Source: Actinosynnema sp040640215 (GTDB lineage: Bacteria > Actinomycetota > Actinomycetes > Mycobacteriales > Pseudonocardiaceae). Taken from it: a DNA stretch of 64,000 bases. Made by a program: the position numbers and the translations under genes. Positions 33,440-41,882 of this stretch are shown piece by piece; position 1 is the stretch's first letter; each line of letters opens with the position of its first letter. The notes under the pieces are model-generated. The model searched no databases, was not told the DNA's origin, and saw only the letters and a list, made by a program, of their open reading frames with translations. The stretch is taken from positions 124,001-188,000 of the forward strand of contig NZ_JBFABG010000003.1 in NCBI RefSeq assembly GCF_040640215.1. The letters are read 5' to 3'.

Positions 33440-35154
33440 TGAGTACCGCCGTCCCCTCCCAGCTCTCGTTCGACGAGCTCGGCACCCCGTTGCGCGACAT
33501 CACGTTCGTCGTGTTCGACCTGGAGACGACCGGTGGCAGCGCCGCCGCCGACACGATCACCGAGATCGGCGCGGTCAAGGTGCGGGGCGGGCAGGTGCTC
33601 GGCACGTTCTCCACCCTGGTCGACCCCGAGCGCGGGATACCGCCGCAGATCGTCGCCCTGACCGGGATCACCCAGCTCATGGTCACCGGCGCGCCCCGGC
33701 TGGCCACCGTGCTGCCCGCGTTCCTGGAGTTCGCCGCCGGGGCCGTGCTGGTCGCGCACAACTCCGGTTTCGACGTCGGCTTCATGAAGGCCGCCTGCGA
33801 GCGACACGGCTACCACTGGCCCCGGCCGAGCGTGGTGTGCACGGTCAAGCTCGCCCGCCGGGTGCTGTCCCGCGACGAGGCCCCGAGCTGCCGGCTGTCC
33901 GCGCTGGCCGAGCTGTTCCGGGTCGCGACCACCCCCAACCACCGGGCGCTGGTCGACGCGCAGGCCACCGTGGAGGTGCTGCACCACCTGCTGGAGCGGG
34001 TCGGCTCGGTCGGCGTGCACTCGCTGGAGGAGCTGCTGGCCTACCTCCCCGAGGTGACGCCCGCGCAGCGCCGCAAGCGGGAACTGGCGTCGCACCTGCC
34101 CTCGACGCCCGGCGTGTACCTGTTCCGCGGTCCGTCCGAGGAGGTGCTCTACGTCGGCACGGCTTCGGACCTCCGCAGACGGGTGCGGCAGTACTTCACC
34201 GCGTCGGAGGGCCGGCAGCGGGTGCGCGAGATGGTCGCGCTGGCCGTGCGGGTGGACGCGGTCGAGTGCGCGCACTCCCTGGAGGCCGAGGTGCGCGAAC
34301 TCCGGCTGCTCACCGCGCACAAACCCGCCTACAACCGGCGGTCGAAGAACCAGGGCGGCTGGTGGTGGCTCGCGCTCACCGAGGAGCCGTTCCCGCGCCT
34401 CTCCCTGGTCCGCACACCGCGCGCGGGTGCCCTCGGCCCGTTCCGGTCCCGCCGGGTGGCCGAGGCCGCCCAGGAGGCCCTGCTGGACGCCGTGCCGGTG
34501 CGGGCGTGCGCGCAGCGGATCTCGGCCCGGAAACCGACCGGCACGCCGTGCGCGCTGTTCGAGATGGGCCGGTGCCGGGCCCCGTGCGCGGGCCGGCAGT
34601 CGGTCGAGGAGTACGCCCCCGCCGTGACCGCGCTGCGGGACCTGGTCGCCGGCCGGGACACCGCGCCGCTGCACGGCGTGGCCGCCCACCTGGCCGAGCT
34701 GTCCGGCGCGCACCGGTTCGAGGACGCCGCGGCCCACCGCGACCGGCTCTCGACCCTGGTCCGGGCGCTGGACCGGGGCCAGCGGCTGGCCGGCCTCGCG
34801 GCGCTGCCCGAACTCGTCGCGGCCCGCCCGGACGGTGCGGGCGGCTGGGAGTTCGCCGTGGTGCGGCACGGCCGGCTGGCGTCCGCCGGCGTGGCCCGCC
34901 GGGGTGTGCCGCCGATGTCCGTGGTGGCCGGCCTGGTCGCCGCCGCCGAGACCGTCCTCCCCGACGACGGCCCGCTGCGCGGCGCGCCGCCCGAGGAGAC
35001 GTCGGTGGTGCTGCGCTGGCTGGACCGGCCGGGTACCCGGCTCGTGCACTGCGACCGGCCGTGGACGTCACCGGCGGCGTCCGCCGGGGCGTGGCGGGCG
35101 TGGGTCGAGCTCGCCGAGGCCGGCCGGGACCAGTACCGGATCACGGGCCACTAG
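33439..35154 (+). CDS. DnaQ exonuclease - UvrC N-terminal (GIY-YIG) fusion protein
   Basis: 571 residues. Residues 18-185 are a DEDDh 3'-5' exonuclease (VVFDLETTGG, VAHNSGFDVGF, HRALVDAQAT). From about 218 follows a GIY-YIG nuclease domain (PGVYLFRG, VLYVGTASDLRRRVRQYF, with the Glu/Asn segment REL...AHKPAYNRRSK), a Cys-rich patch (CALFEMGRCRAPCAG) and a UvrB-binding-like helix region. The UvrC endonuclease V-like and HhH domains are absent. Matches the Rv2191 architecture, a repair enzyme of unclear role. Leaderless start at ATG 33439, 7 nt after TACGGT. Confidence 0.9.
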   Translation: MSTAVPSQLSFDELGTPLRDITFVVFDLETTGGSAAADTITEIGAVKVRGGQVLGTFSTLVDPERGIPPQIVALTGITQLMVTGAPRLATVLPAFLEFAAGAVLVAHNSGFDVGFMKAACERHGYHWPRPSVVCTVKLARRVLSRDEAPSCRLSALAELFRVATTPNHRALVDAQATVEVLHHLLERVGSVGVHSLEELLAYLPEVTPAQRRKRELASHLPSTPGVYLFRGPSEEVLYVGTASDLRRRVRQYFTASEGRQRVREMVALAVRVDAVECAHSLEAEVRELRLLTAHKPAYNRRSKNQGGWWWLALTEEPFPRLSLVRTPRAGALGPFRSRRVAEAAQEALLDAVPVRACAQRISARKPTGTPCALFEMGRCRAPCAGRQSVEEYAPAVTALRDLVAGRDTAPLHGVAAHLAELSGAHRFEDAAAHRDRLSTLVRALDRGQRLAGLAALPELVAARPDGAGGWEFAVVRHGRLASAGVARRGVPPMSVVAGLVAAAETVLPDDGPLRGAPPEETSVVLRWLDRPGTRLVHCDRPWTSPAASAGAWRAWVELAEAGRDQYRITGH

Positions 35155-35190
35155 CATGTGCACACCCCGACCTTGAACGAGGAGGACGCC

Positions 35191-35475
35191 GTGATCACCG
35201 CGATCGTGTTGATCCAGGCCGCCGCCGAAACCATCCCGGACGCGGCACAGGCGATCGCCGACATCGAAGGCGTCACCGAGGTCTACTCGTGCGCGGGCGA
35301 TGTCGACCTGATCGCCCTGGTGAAGGTGGCTCGGCACGAGGACCTGGCCGAGCTGGTGCCCGGCCACATCTCCAAGGTGCCCGGCGTGCTCAACACCGAC
35401 ACCCACATCTCCTTCCGCTCCTACTCCAAGCGCGACACCGAGGCCTCCTTCTCCGTGGGCCTCGACGAGAGCTGA
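35191..35475 (+). CDS. Lrp/AsnC ligand-binding (RAM) domain protein
   Basis: 94 residues with GGAGG ending 6 nt before GTG 35191. It is only the C-terminal ligand-binding, oligomerising domain of Lrp/AsnC regulators (ITAIVLIQAAAETI, VTEVYSCAGDVDLIALVKV, VLNTDTHISFRSYSK), without the DNA-binding helix-turn-helix. Stand-alone RAM domains bind amino acids and may modulate a partner. It lies 36 nt after dnaQ-uvrC, ending at a strong terminator. Confidence 0.85.
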   Translation: MITAIVLIQAAAETIPDAAQAIADIEGVTEVYSCAGDVDLIALVKVARHEDLAELVPGHISKVPGVLNTDTHISFRSYSKRDTEASFSVGLDES

Positions 35476-35489
35476 CCCGGGCGACGCGA

Positions 35490-35523
35490 AACGGCCCCGC
35501 ACCCTCCCGGGTGCGGGGCCGTT
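35490..35523. terminator. Bidirectional terminator between AsnC-domain gene and qcrB
   Basis: Perfect 14-bp arms 35490-35503 and 35510-35523, 6-nt loop, between convergent stops; A-rich 5' and U-rich 3' edges on both strands. Confidence 0.88.
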
Positions 35524-35535
35524 CGGCTGTCGTCG

Positions 35536-37206
35536 TCAGTCCTCGGGCTGGGCGGGCCTGCCCGCGAGCTCGTCCGAGGGCTTGTTCTCCCCGGTGAGGG
35601 CCGTCTTCGGCTGGCCGGAGTCGTGGCGGGCCCGGCCGAGCGCCGCCGTCTCCTCCGGCGAGTCCGGCGTCATGAAGCTGCCGGGCACCGGGTGACCGGC
35701 GGACCCGAGCTTGTTCATCTTCTTCGGCACCGGAGCGCCCTGGTAGGCCAGGGGCAGCGGGTGGCCGTGGTCGTCCACCGGACTGAGGGGCTGGTGGACC
35801 TCGATGAACTCGCCGTGCGGCAGGCGCTTGATGATGCCCGTCTCCACGCCGTGCTCCAGCACCTCGCGGTCGGCGCGCTGGAGGCCGATGCACAACCGGT
35901 AGGTGAGGAAGTACGCCACCGGCGGGATCACCAGCAGGCCGATGCGGCCCATCCACGTCGTCGCGTTCAACGAGATGTCGAACTTGTACGCGAAGATGTC
36001 GTTCGCGCCCATCACCAGCAGCACCATGAAGTACGAGATGGCCATGACGCCGAGCGACGTCCGGACCGGCACGTCGCGCGGGCGCTGGAGCAGGTTGTGG
36101 TGCGCGTAGTCCTTGGTCAGCTTGCGCTCGATCCACGGGTAGACCGCCGCGAGGCCGGTCAGCAGCGGCAGGCCGAGGATGAACGGCCAGAACGGTGCCG
36201 GGACCGTGTAGTCGCCGAGGTACATCTCCCACGCGGGCCACACGCGGACCAGGCCGTCGGTCCAGCCCATGTACCAGTCGGGCTGCGAGCCCGCCGAGAC
36301 CTGGGCCGGGTTGTACGGGCCGATGTTCCACACCGGGTTGATCTGGAAGACGCCGCCCATGATGGCCGTGACCGCCACCACGACCGCGAAGAAGCCCCCG
36401 CCCTTGGCCGCGAACACCGGCATGATGCGCACGCCGACGACGTTGGTCTCCTTGCGACCGACCCCGGGGAACTGGGTGTGCTTCTGGTACCAGACCAGAC
36501 CCAGGTGGACCGCGATGAGCGCCAGGATGATGGCCGGGATGAGCAGGATGTGCAGCGTGTAGAGCCGGGGGATGATCTCCGTGCCGGGGAACTCCCCGCC
36601 GAAGGCCAGCCAGTTCAGCCAGGTGCCGATCACCGGGATCGAGATCAGCAGGGCCGCCATCACCCGCAGGCCGGTGCCGGAGAGCAGGTCGTCGGGCAGC
36701 GAGTAGCCGAGGAAGCCCTCGATCGCGCCCAGCATGAACAGCAGGATGCCGATGACCCAGTTGATCTCCCGGGGCCGGCGGAACGCGCCGGTGAAGAAGA
36801 TCCGGAACATGTGGATCACGATCGCGCCCATGAACAGCAGTGCGGCCCAGTGGTGGACCTGGCGCACGAACAGGCCGCCGCGCACGTCGAAGGAGATCTG
36901 GAGCGTCGACTCGAACGCCCGCGACATCTCCATGTTGTTCATGTTCGTGACGCTGCCGTGGTACAGGACCTCCTCCATGGAGGGGTCGAAGAACAGCGCC
37001 AGGTACGTGCCGGACAGCAGCAGGATGATGAAGCTGTACAGCGCGATCTCGCCGAGCAGGAACGACCAGTGGGTCGGGAAGACCTTGTTGATCTGCCGCC
37101 GGATGCCACCGGCCATGTGGAACCGGTCGTCAGCCCACTTCGCGGCCCCGCCCGCCACCCTGGCGGCGGCGTTCTGCCGCTTCGTCGGCGTCGTGATGCC
37201 GCTCAT
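35536..37206 (-). CDS. qcrB: Cytochrome bc1 complex cytochrome b subunit
   Basis: 556 residues, the long actinobacterial form. An N-terminal cytoplasmic helix, eight or more membrane helices, heme-ligand His residues in the helices around RQVHHWAALLFMGAIVIHMF and LYTLHILLIPAIILALIAVHL, and a C-terminal extension of about 130 residues typical of actinobacteria. Oxidises menaquinol in the bc1-aa3 supercomplex. Last gene of ctaE-qcrC-qcrA-qcrB, starting in an ATGA overlap with qcrA. Confidence 0.96.
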   Translation of the reverse strand: MSGITTPTKRQNAAARVAGGAAKWADDRFHMAGGIRRQINKVFPTHWSFLLGEIALYSFIILLLSGTYLALFFDPSMEEVLYHGSVTNMNNMEMSRAFESTLQISFDVRGGLFVRQVHHWAALLFMGAIVIHMFRIFFTGAFRRPREINWVIGILLFMLGAIEGFLGYSLPDDLLSGTGLRVMAALLISIPVIGTWLNWLAFGGEFPGTEIIPRLYTLHILLIPAIILALIAVHLGLVWYQKHTQFPGVGRKETNVVGVRIMPVFAAKGGGFFAVVVAVTAIMGGVFQINPVWNIGPYNPAQVSAGSQPDWYMGWTDGLVRVWPAWEMYLGDYTVPAPFWPFILGLPLLTGLAAVYPWIERKLTKDYAHHNLLQRPRDVPVRTSLGVMAISYFMVLLVMGANDIFAYKFDISLNATTWMGRIGLLVIPPVAYFLTYRLCIGLQRADREVLEHGVETGIIKRLPHGEFIEVHQPLSPVDDHGHPLPLAYQGAPVPKKMNKLGSAGHPVPGSFMTPDSPEETAALGRARHDSGQPKTALTGENKPSDELAGRPAQPED

Positions 37207-38327
37207 GACTTACGCTCCCAGAACGCCGGACCCACAGCCTCGATGAAGTCGCCGCGGGCAATCAAGTATCCCTCTTCGTCCACCGTGATCGGAAGCTGGG
37301 GAAGGGCGCGGGTCGCCGGACCGAACCGGGGCTTGCCGTAGTGGAAGACGTCGAACTGCGACTGGTGGCACGGGCAGAGCAGCAGGCCGGTCCGCTGCTC
37401 GTACAGCGAGGTCGGGCAGCCCAGGTGCGTGCAGATCTTCGAGTAGGCGTAGAAGTCGCCGTAGTTGAAGTCCTCCTGGCCGTCCCGCTTGATGACCTCC
37501 TGGCCGGGGCGCAGCCGGATCAGCATGACCGGGTTGTCGGCCCGCTTCATGGCCGCGATCAGGGCTTCTTCGTCGCCGCGCTCCGACTCGCGGAACGGGA
37601 ACACCGTTTCGAAACCGCCGGCGTCCAGGTCCTCCGGGCGCACCAGCGCGACCTCGTGCATCCGGCCGGTGCTGCGGCGCAGGTAGATCTTCTCGCCGTT
37701 CTCGGCCTTCCAGCCGGTGTGCCAGAGGGAGTTCTTGGTCTCGCTGTCCGACCACGGGTTCTTGATCAGGCCGCCGAGCGGCACCGCCAGCACACCGAGG
37801 CCGAACACGCCCGCGCCCAGGCCGGCGGTCCGCTTGATGAGCGACCGGCGGCCGAGGGTGGAGCGCGCGCCCGTGTCGGCCAGCTCGGCCAGCACGGTCG
37901 CCCGGTCGACCTCCGGGGAGCCGCCGTCGTGGCGCTGCTGGACGGCCAGCTCCTCCGGGATGAACTTCTTCGTGTAGAGCAGCGCGCCCACGCCCAGCGC
38001 CAGGATGGACAGACCCAGCGTCGCGCCGATGACCGGCGTGTACAGGCTGTAGATCCAGTGCCCGGGGGTGTTGGGCTCCTCGTACTTCCAGGGCCAGAAC
38101 AGGAACGCGGCGAGGAAGGCCACACCGGACAGGGCCGCGATGAGGAACCACAGCGCGACGGAGCGCTCGGCGCGCCGCTCGGCGCGGGTGCCCTTGACCG
38201 GCCACCGCTCCTCGTAGTGGACGAGCTCGACGCCGTCGAGCTGCGTGCCGAGCCGCACCAGCTCGTCCCGGCTCATCCCGGCGAGTTCGGCCTCGTCGGG
38301 CACGTTGTTCGGCTTCTCGCCGCTCAT
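37203..38327 (-). CDS. qcrA: Cytochrome bc1 complex Rieske iron-sulfur subunit
   Basis: 374 residues. Three N-terminal membrane helices (the actinobacterial form has three, other Rieske proteins one) and a C-terminal Rieske domain with CTHLGCPTSL and CPCHQSQFDV ligating the 2Fe-2S cluster with two Cys and two His. Transfers electrons from menaquinol to cytochrome c1. ATG 38327 overlaps the qcrC stop by 4 nt. Confidence 0.95.
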   Translation of the reverse strand: MSGEKPNNVPDEAELAGMSRDELVRLGTQLDGVELVHYEERWPVKGTRAERRAERSVALWFLIAALSGVAFLAAFLFWPWKYEEPNTPGHWIYSLYTPVIGATLGLSILALGVGALLYTKKFIPEELAVQQRHDGGSPEVDRATVLAELADTGARSTLGRRSLIKRTAGLGAGVFGLGVLAVPLGGLIKNPWSDSETKNSLWHTGWKAENGEKIYLRRSTGRMHEVALVRPEDLDAGGFETVFPFRESERGDEEALIAAMKRADNPVMLIRLRPGQEVIKRDGQEDFNYGDFYAYSKICTHLGCPTSLYEQRTGLLLCPCHQSQFDVFHYGKPRFGPATRALPQLPITVDEEGYLIARGDFIEAVGPAFWERKS

Positions 38328-39133
38328 GCCTTGGCTCCGATCCAGAGGGTCACGCCGATCAGGGCGGCGATACCCACGATGAACGCGATCAGACCCTCCG
38401 ATACCGGCCCGAGGCCGCCGAGGGGGGCTCCGCCGGGGTTGTTGTTCCCGTCGGTCACCGACTTGATGTACGCGATGATGTCCTTCTTCTCCTCCGGCGT
38501 GAGCTGCCGGTCGGAGAACTTCGGCATGTTCTGCGGGCCGGTGAGCATCGCCGTGTAGAGCTGCTCCTCCACCACGCCGTCCAGCTCGGGTGCGAACTTG
38601 CCGGACGACAGCGCCCCGCCGCGACCGGTGAAGTTGTGGCACGCCGCGCAGTTGAGCCGGAAGAGCTCGCCACCGCGGGCCGGGTCCTCGCCGCGCAGCG
38701 CCTCGCCGCGCTCCTCGGGGGTCTGCGGGCCCGCGCCGCGCGACTGGATGAACGCGCCGAGCGCGTCGATCTCCTCCGGCGTGAACACCGGGGGCTTGCG
38801 CTGGGCCTGGGCCTCCTGGCGGGCCATCGGCATCCGGCCGGAGGACACCTGGAAGTAGACGGCCGCCTCGCCCACGCCGATCAGGCTCGGGCCCCGGTCC
38901 TCGACGCCGTCGAGGTTCTTGCCGTGGCAGGAGATGCAGGTGTTGTTGTAGAGCTGCTCGCCCAGTCGCACCTGGGCCGGGTCGTCCTGCGCCTGCGCGG
39001 TCTGCGGCTGCGGCGCGAGCGCGCTGAACAGGAAGCCCGCGGACAGCAGCGCGAAGCCCAGCGCGAGGAGGCCCGAGATCCGCCTGCGCAGCTTGGTGCC
39101 GCGCTTCCGGGCCCGTGTGGTGTTGGTGGTCAT
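38324..39133 (-). CDS. qcrC: Diheme cytochrome c subunit of the bc1 complex
   Basis: 269 residues. An N-terminal hydrophobic segment (ISGLLALGFALLSAGFLFSAL) exports the protein; two cytochrome c domains carry CISCH near 68 and CAACH near 165; a C-terminal helix (LIAFIVGIAALIGVTLWIGA) anchors it. Two covalently bound hemes replace a soluble cytochrome c and pass electrons straight to the CuA site of the oxidase. No separate cytochrome c gene is in the window. Confidence 0.95.
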   Translation of the reverse strand: MTTNTTRARKRGTKLRRRISGLLALGFALLSAGFLFSALAPQPQTAQAQDDPAQVRLGEQLYNNTCISCHGKNLDGVEDRGPSLIGVGEAAVYFQVSSGRMPMARQEAQAQRKPPVFTPEEIDALGAFIQSRGAGPQTPEERGEALRGEDPARGGELFRLNCAACHNFTGRGGALSSGKFAPELDGVVEEQLYTAMLTGPQNMPKFSDRQLTPEEKKDIIAYIKSVTDGNNNPGGAPLGGLGPVSEGLIAFIVGIAALIGVTLWIGAKA

Positions 39134-39180
39134 GTGTGCGGCAACCCTTGCTGGTGTGAGTTCGGGGTTCGTGCTGGTCG

Positions 39181-39789
39181 TCAGGGCACGATGTAGATGA
39201 TGGCGAACAAGCCGATCCAGACGACGTCCACGAAGTGCCAGTAGTACGACACGACGATCGCCGAGGTCGCCTGAGCCGGGGTGAACTTGCTCAGCTTCGT
39301 GCGGACCAGCAGGTAGCCGAACGCGATCAGACCACCGATCACGTGCAGACCGTGGAAGCCGGTCGTGAGGAAGAAGACGGTGCCGTACGCCGAGCCGGGG
39401 ATCGTGGTGCCCTCTTCGACGAGGGTCACGTACTCCCCGGCCTGACCGGCCACGAAGATCGCCCCCATGATCAGCGTCACGAGGTACCACCGGCGCAGGC
39501 CGAAGACGTCACCGCGCTCCGCGGCGAACACGCCCCACTGGCACGTGAACGACGAGGCCACGAGGATGATCGTGAAGAACAGTGCGTAGGGCACGTTCAG
39601 GTGCGTCGGTGCCGGGGGCCAGGGGCCTTCGTTCTGGGCCTTCACCGTGAAGTACATGGCGAAGAGCCCGGCGAAGAACATGAGCTCACTGGACAGCCAG
39701 ACGATCGTGCCGACGCTGACCATGTTCGGGCGGTTCAGCGAGTGCACGCGCTGGCCGATGGAGGGCGCTGCCGTTGTCACACGACGCAT
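39181..39789 (-). CDS. ctaE: Cytochrome c oxidase subunit III (aa3 type)
   Basis: 202 residues with five membrane helices; HSLNRPNMVSVGTIVWLSSE at the N-terminus and FHGLHVIGGL and YYWHFVDVVWI at the C-terminus are diagnostic. First gene of the ctaE-qcrCAB operon. ATG 39789 was taken; the mycobacterial protein starts VTSA..., so GTG 39780 (VTTAAPSIG) is a good alternative. No subunit I (ctaD) is in the window, as in other actinobacteria where it is unlinked. Confidence 0.94.
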   Translation of the reverse strand: MRRVTTAAPSIGQRVHSLNRPNMVSVGTIVWLSSELMFFAGLFAMYFTVKAQNEGPWPPAPTHLNVPYALFFTIILVASSFTCQWGVFAAERGDVFGLRRWYLVTLIMGAIFVAGQAGEYVTLVEEGTTIPGSAYGTVFFLTTGFHGLHVIGGLIAFGYLLVRTKLSKFTPAQATSAIVVSYYWHFVDVVWIGLFAIIYIVP

Positions 39790-39872
39790 TATTGCTTGCA
39801 GGTTTTCGCTCCGCCCATCGGGTCCGGAGCTGTCCGGCGGGTTGTCCAGGTCACACAGGTGGTGAGGTCCTC

Positions 39873-40382
39873 GTGGGGTTGTTGAGCCGGTTGCGCGAAC
39901 GCCGGAGGCGGAAGGCCGAACCGGTCCCGGAGGTCGATTCACCCGGCCTGGTCGTGGTCGCCGGGTCCTTCGACTTCGCCGACGCCGACTCGGCGGTGCT
40001 CGCAAGATCGACAAATCTCCGCCCCGACGCGCCCGCCGTCCTGCGACACCACCTCACGCTGCCGCCTGACCAGGTAGAACGCGCGCGAGAACTGCTCGCG
40101 CAGGACGGTTGGACGCTCACCGGAGGTGCGGTCGCGCACGCCCTGAGGGTCCAGGTCCTGACCGCCCTGTCGTGCGCGCAGGAGCGTTCCAGGATGGCGA
40201 GCCTGGCCCAGCGGCTGGGCGGCGACTGGATCGGTTGGGATGCTCTCCAGGTCCCGCAAGGGCCCGCGCAGGCGAGCCCGCTAGCATCAGCCAACCTGGC
40301 ACCCGACCCGCCGGAGGATCACGCAGATGAGCACGCAGACGACCAGGATCCTGGTGTTCAGCCACCGCCCCGAGGTGCGTGA
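39873..40382 (+). CDS. RraB-like (ribonuclease E inhibitor-like) protein
   Basis: 169 residues from GTG 39873. The core resembles RraB: VLRHHLTLPPDQVERARELL near 57-76, then VQVLTALSCAQERSRMASLA and the terminal RLGGDWIGWDAL pattern (GG-x-x-x-GW). As in RraB, the C-terminus is acidic (PEDHADEHADDQDPG). In E. coli RraB binds RNase E. The last 56 nt overlap the next gene in another frame. The family call rests on my alignment by eye. Confidence 0.6.
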   Translation: MGLLSRLRERRRRKAEPVPEVDSPGLVVVAGSFDFADADSAVLARSTNLRPDAPAVLRHHLTLPPDQVERARELLAQDGWTLTGGAVAHALRVQVLTALSCAQERSRMASLAQRLGGDWIGWDALQVPQGPAQASPLASANLAPDPPEDHADEHADDQDPGVQPPPRGA

Positions 40383-40737
40383 GACGATCATCACTGCGGT
40401 GGGCCGCAGGCCGGCCCCCGACCTGGGCCGGGTGGAGTACGTCGAGTTCGGCGCGATCGCCGACGTCCTGTACGAGATGGACAACGGCAAGGTCGACCTG
40501 GCCATCCTCGACGGCGAGGCCCAGCCCACCGGTGGCATGGGCCTGTCCCGCCAGCTCAAGAACGAGATCACCGACTGTCCCCCGATCGTGGTGGCGGTCC
40601 GCCGCAAGGACGACCGGTGGCTGGCGACGTGGTCGCAGGCGGACGCGGTGCTGGTGCACCCGCTCGACCCGCTGGCCGCCGCCGAGACCGTCGCCGAGGT
40701 GCTGCGCTCGACCTCCACGCCCGTAGTGCGGGGGTGA
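40327..40737 (+). CDS. Receiver-like (response regulator fold) protein without output domain
   Basis: 136 residues; GGAGG 9 nt before ATG 40327. Fold pattern of a stand-alone receiver: RILVFSHRPEVRETI, VDLAILDGEA with an Asp at the phosphorylation position near 60, PPIVVAVRRKDD and ADAVLVHPLDP. The acidic pair usually found at the first strand is missing (VFSHR), so it is probably a pseudo-receiver that is not classically phosphorylated. It overlaps trpD by 4 nt (GTGA) and the RraB-like gene by 56 nt. Confidence 0.72.
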   Translation: MSTQTTRILVFSHRPEVRETIITAVGRRPAPDLGRVEYVEFGAIADVLYEMDNGKVDLAILDGEAQPTGGMGLSRQLKNEITDCPPIVVAVRRKDDRWLATWSQADAVLVHPLDPLAAAETVAEVLRSTSTPVVRG

Positions 40738-41798
40738 GCGCGGTGACCGAGCGGAGCTGGCCGTTACTGCTCAACCAGCTCATCGACCGGGTCGACCTGT
40801 CCGAGGACGACACGTCGTGGGCGATGGACCAGATCATGTCCGGAGCCGCCACCGCCGCCCAGGTGGGCGGTTTCGCCGTCGCGCTCAGGGCCAAGGGCGA
40901 GACCCCCGAGGAGGTCGACGGCCTGGCGAACGCGATGCTCAAGCACGCGCGCCGGTTCACCGTCGAGGGCCGCGCGGCGGACATCGTCGGCACCGGCGGG
41001 GACAACTCGCACTCGGTCAACATCTCCACGATGGCCGCCGTCGTCACGGCGGCGGCCGGCGTGCCGATCGTGAAGCACGGCAACCGCGCCGCGAGCTCCC
41101 AGTGCGGCACCGCCGACGTTCTGGAAGCCCTCGGCGTGGCGATCGACCTCCCCCCGGCGGGCGTCCAGGCGACGGTCGCCGAGCTCGGCATCGGCTTCTG
41201 CTTCGCCCCGGTCTTCCACCCGGCGTTCCGCTACACCCTCGCCCCGCGCCGTGAACTGGGCATTCCCACCTCGTTCAACCTCCTGGGCCCCCTCACCAAC
41301 CCGGCGCTGCCGAAGGTCGGCCTGATCGGCTGCGCCCGGAAGTCGGCCGCGCCCCTGATCGCGGGCGTGTTCGCGAGGCGGGGCAACACGGCCCTGGTCG
41401 TGCGCGGGGACGACGGCCTCGACGAGATCACCACCACCACGACCACCACCGTCTGGGTCGCCCAGGACGGCGTGGTCCGGGAGACCAGGATCGACCCGTC
41501 GGTCCTGGAGATCCCCCCGGCCCTGCCCGACGACCTGCGCGGCGGTGACGCGGCGTTCAACGCCGAGGTGGTGCGGGACCTGGTGGGCGGGAAGCCGGGA
41601 GCGGTGCGCGACGCGGTCCTGCTGAACGCGGCCGGGGCCATCGCCGCCCACACCGGCCTGGGCGACGACCTGCACGCGGACCTGGCCGGTGCCCTGGGCC
41701 GGGCCGCCGCCGCGATCGACACGGGCCGGGCCGCCGACCTGCTGCGCAGGTGGGCGGCCCGCTCGACGGAGCTGAAGGCCGAACTACCGGACGCCTGA
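40734..41798 (+). CDS. trpD: Anthranilate phosphoribosyltransferase
   Basis: 354 residues. The PRPP-binding GTGGDNSHSVNIST lies near 85-98; KHGNRAASSQCGTADVLEAL near 118 and NLLGPLTNPA near 175 are family landmarks. It transfers phosphoribose from PRPP to anthranilate, the second step of tryptophan synthesis. GTG 40734 overlaps the preceding stop. No other trp genes are adjacent, as in mycobacteria. Confidence 0.95.
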   Translation: MSAVTERSWPLLLNQLIDRVDLSEDDTSWAMDQIMSGAATAAQVGGFAVALRAKGETPEEVDGLANAMLKHARRFTVEGRAADIVGTGGDNSHSVNISTMAAVVTAAAGVPIVKHGNRAASSQCGTADVLEALGVAIDLPPAGVQATVAELGIGFCFAPVFHPAFRYTLAPRRELGIPTSFNLLGPLTNPALPKVGLIGCARKSAAPLIAGVFARRGNTALVVRGDDGLDEITTTTTTTVWVAQDGVVRETRIDPSVLEIPPALPDDLRGGDAAFNAEVVRDLVGGKPGAVRDAVLLNAAGAIAAHTGLGDDLHADLAGALGRAAAAIDTGRAADLLRRWAARSTELKAELPDA

Positions 41799-41882
41799 CC
41801 GCGAACGCCCCCGCCATCACCCGATCTGAGGTTTCCACCACCTCTCCACTGCCGGGTGATGGCGGGGGTGGATGCTGTTCCC

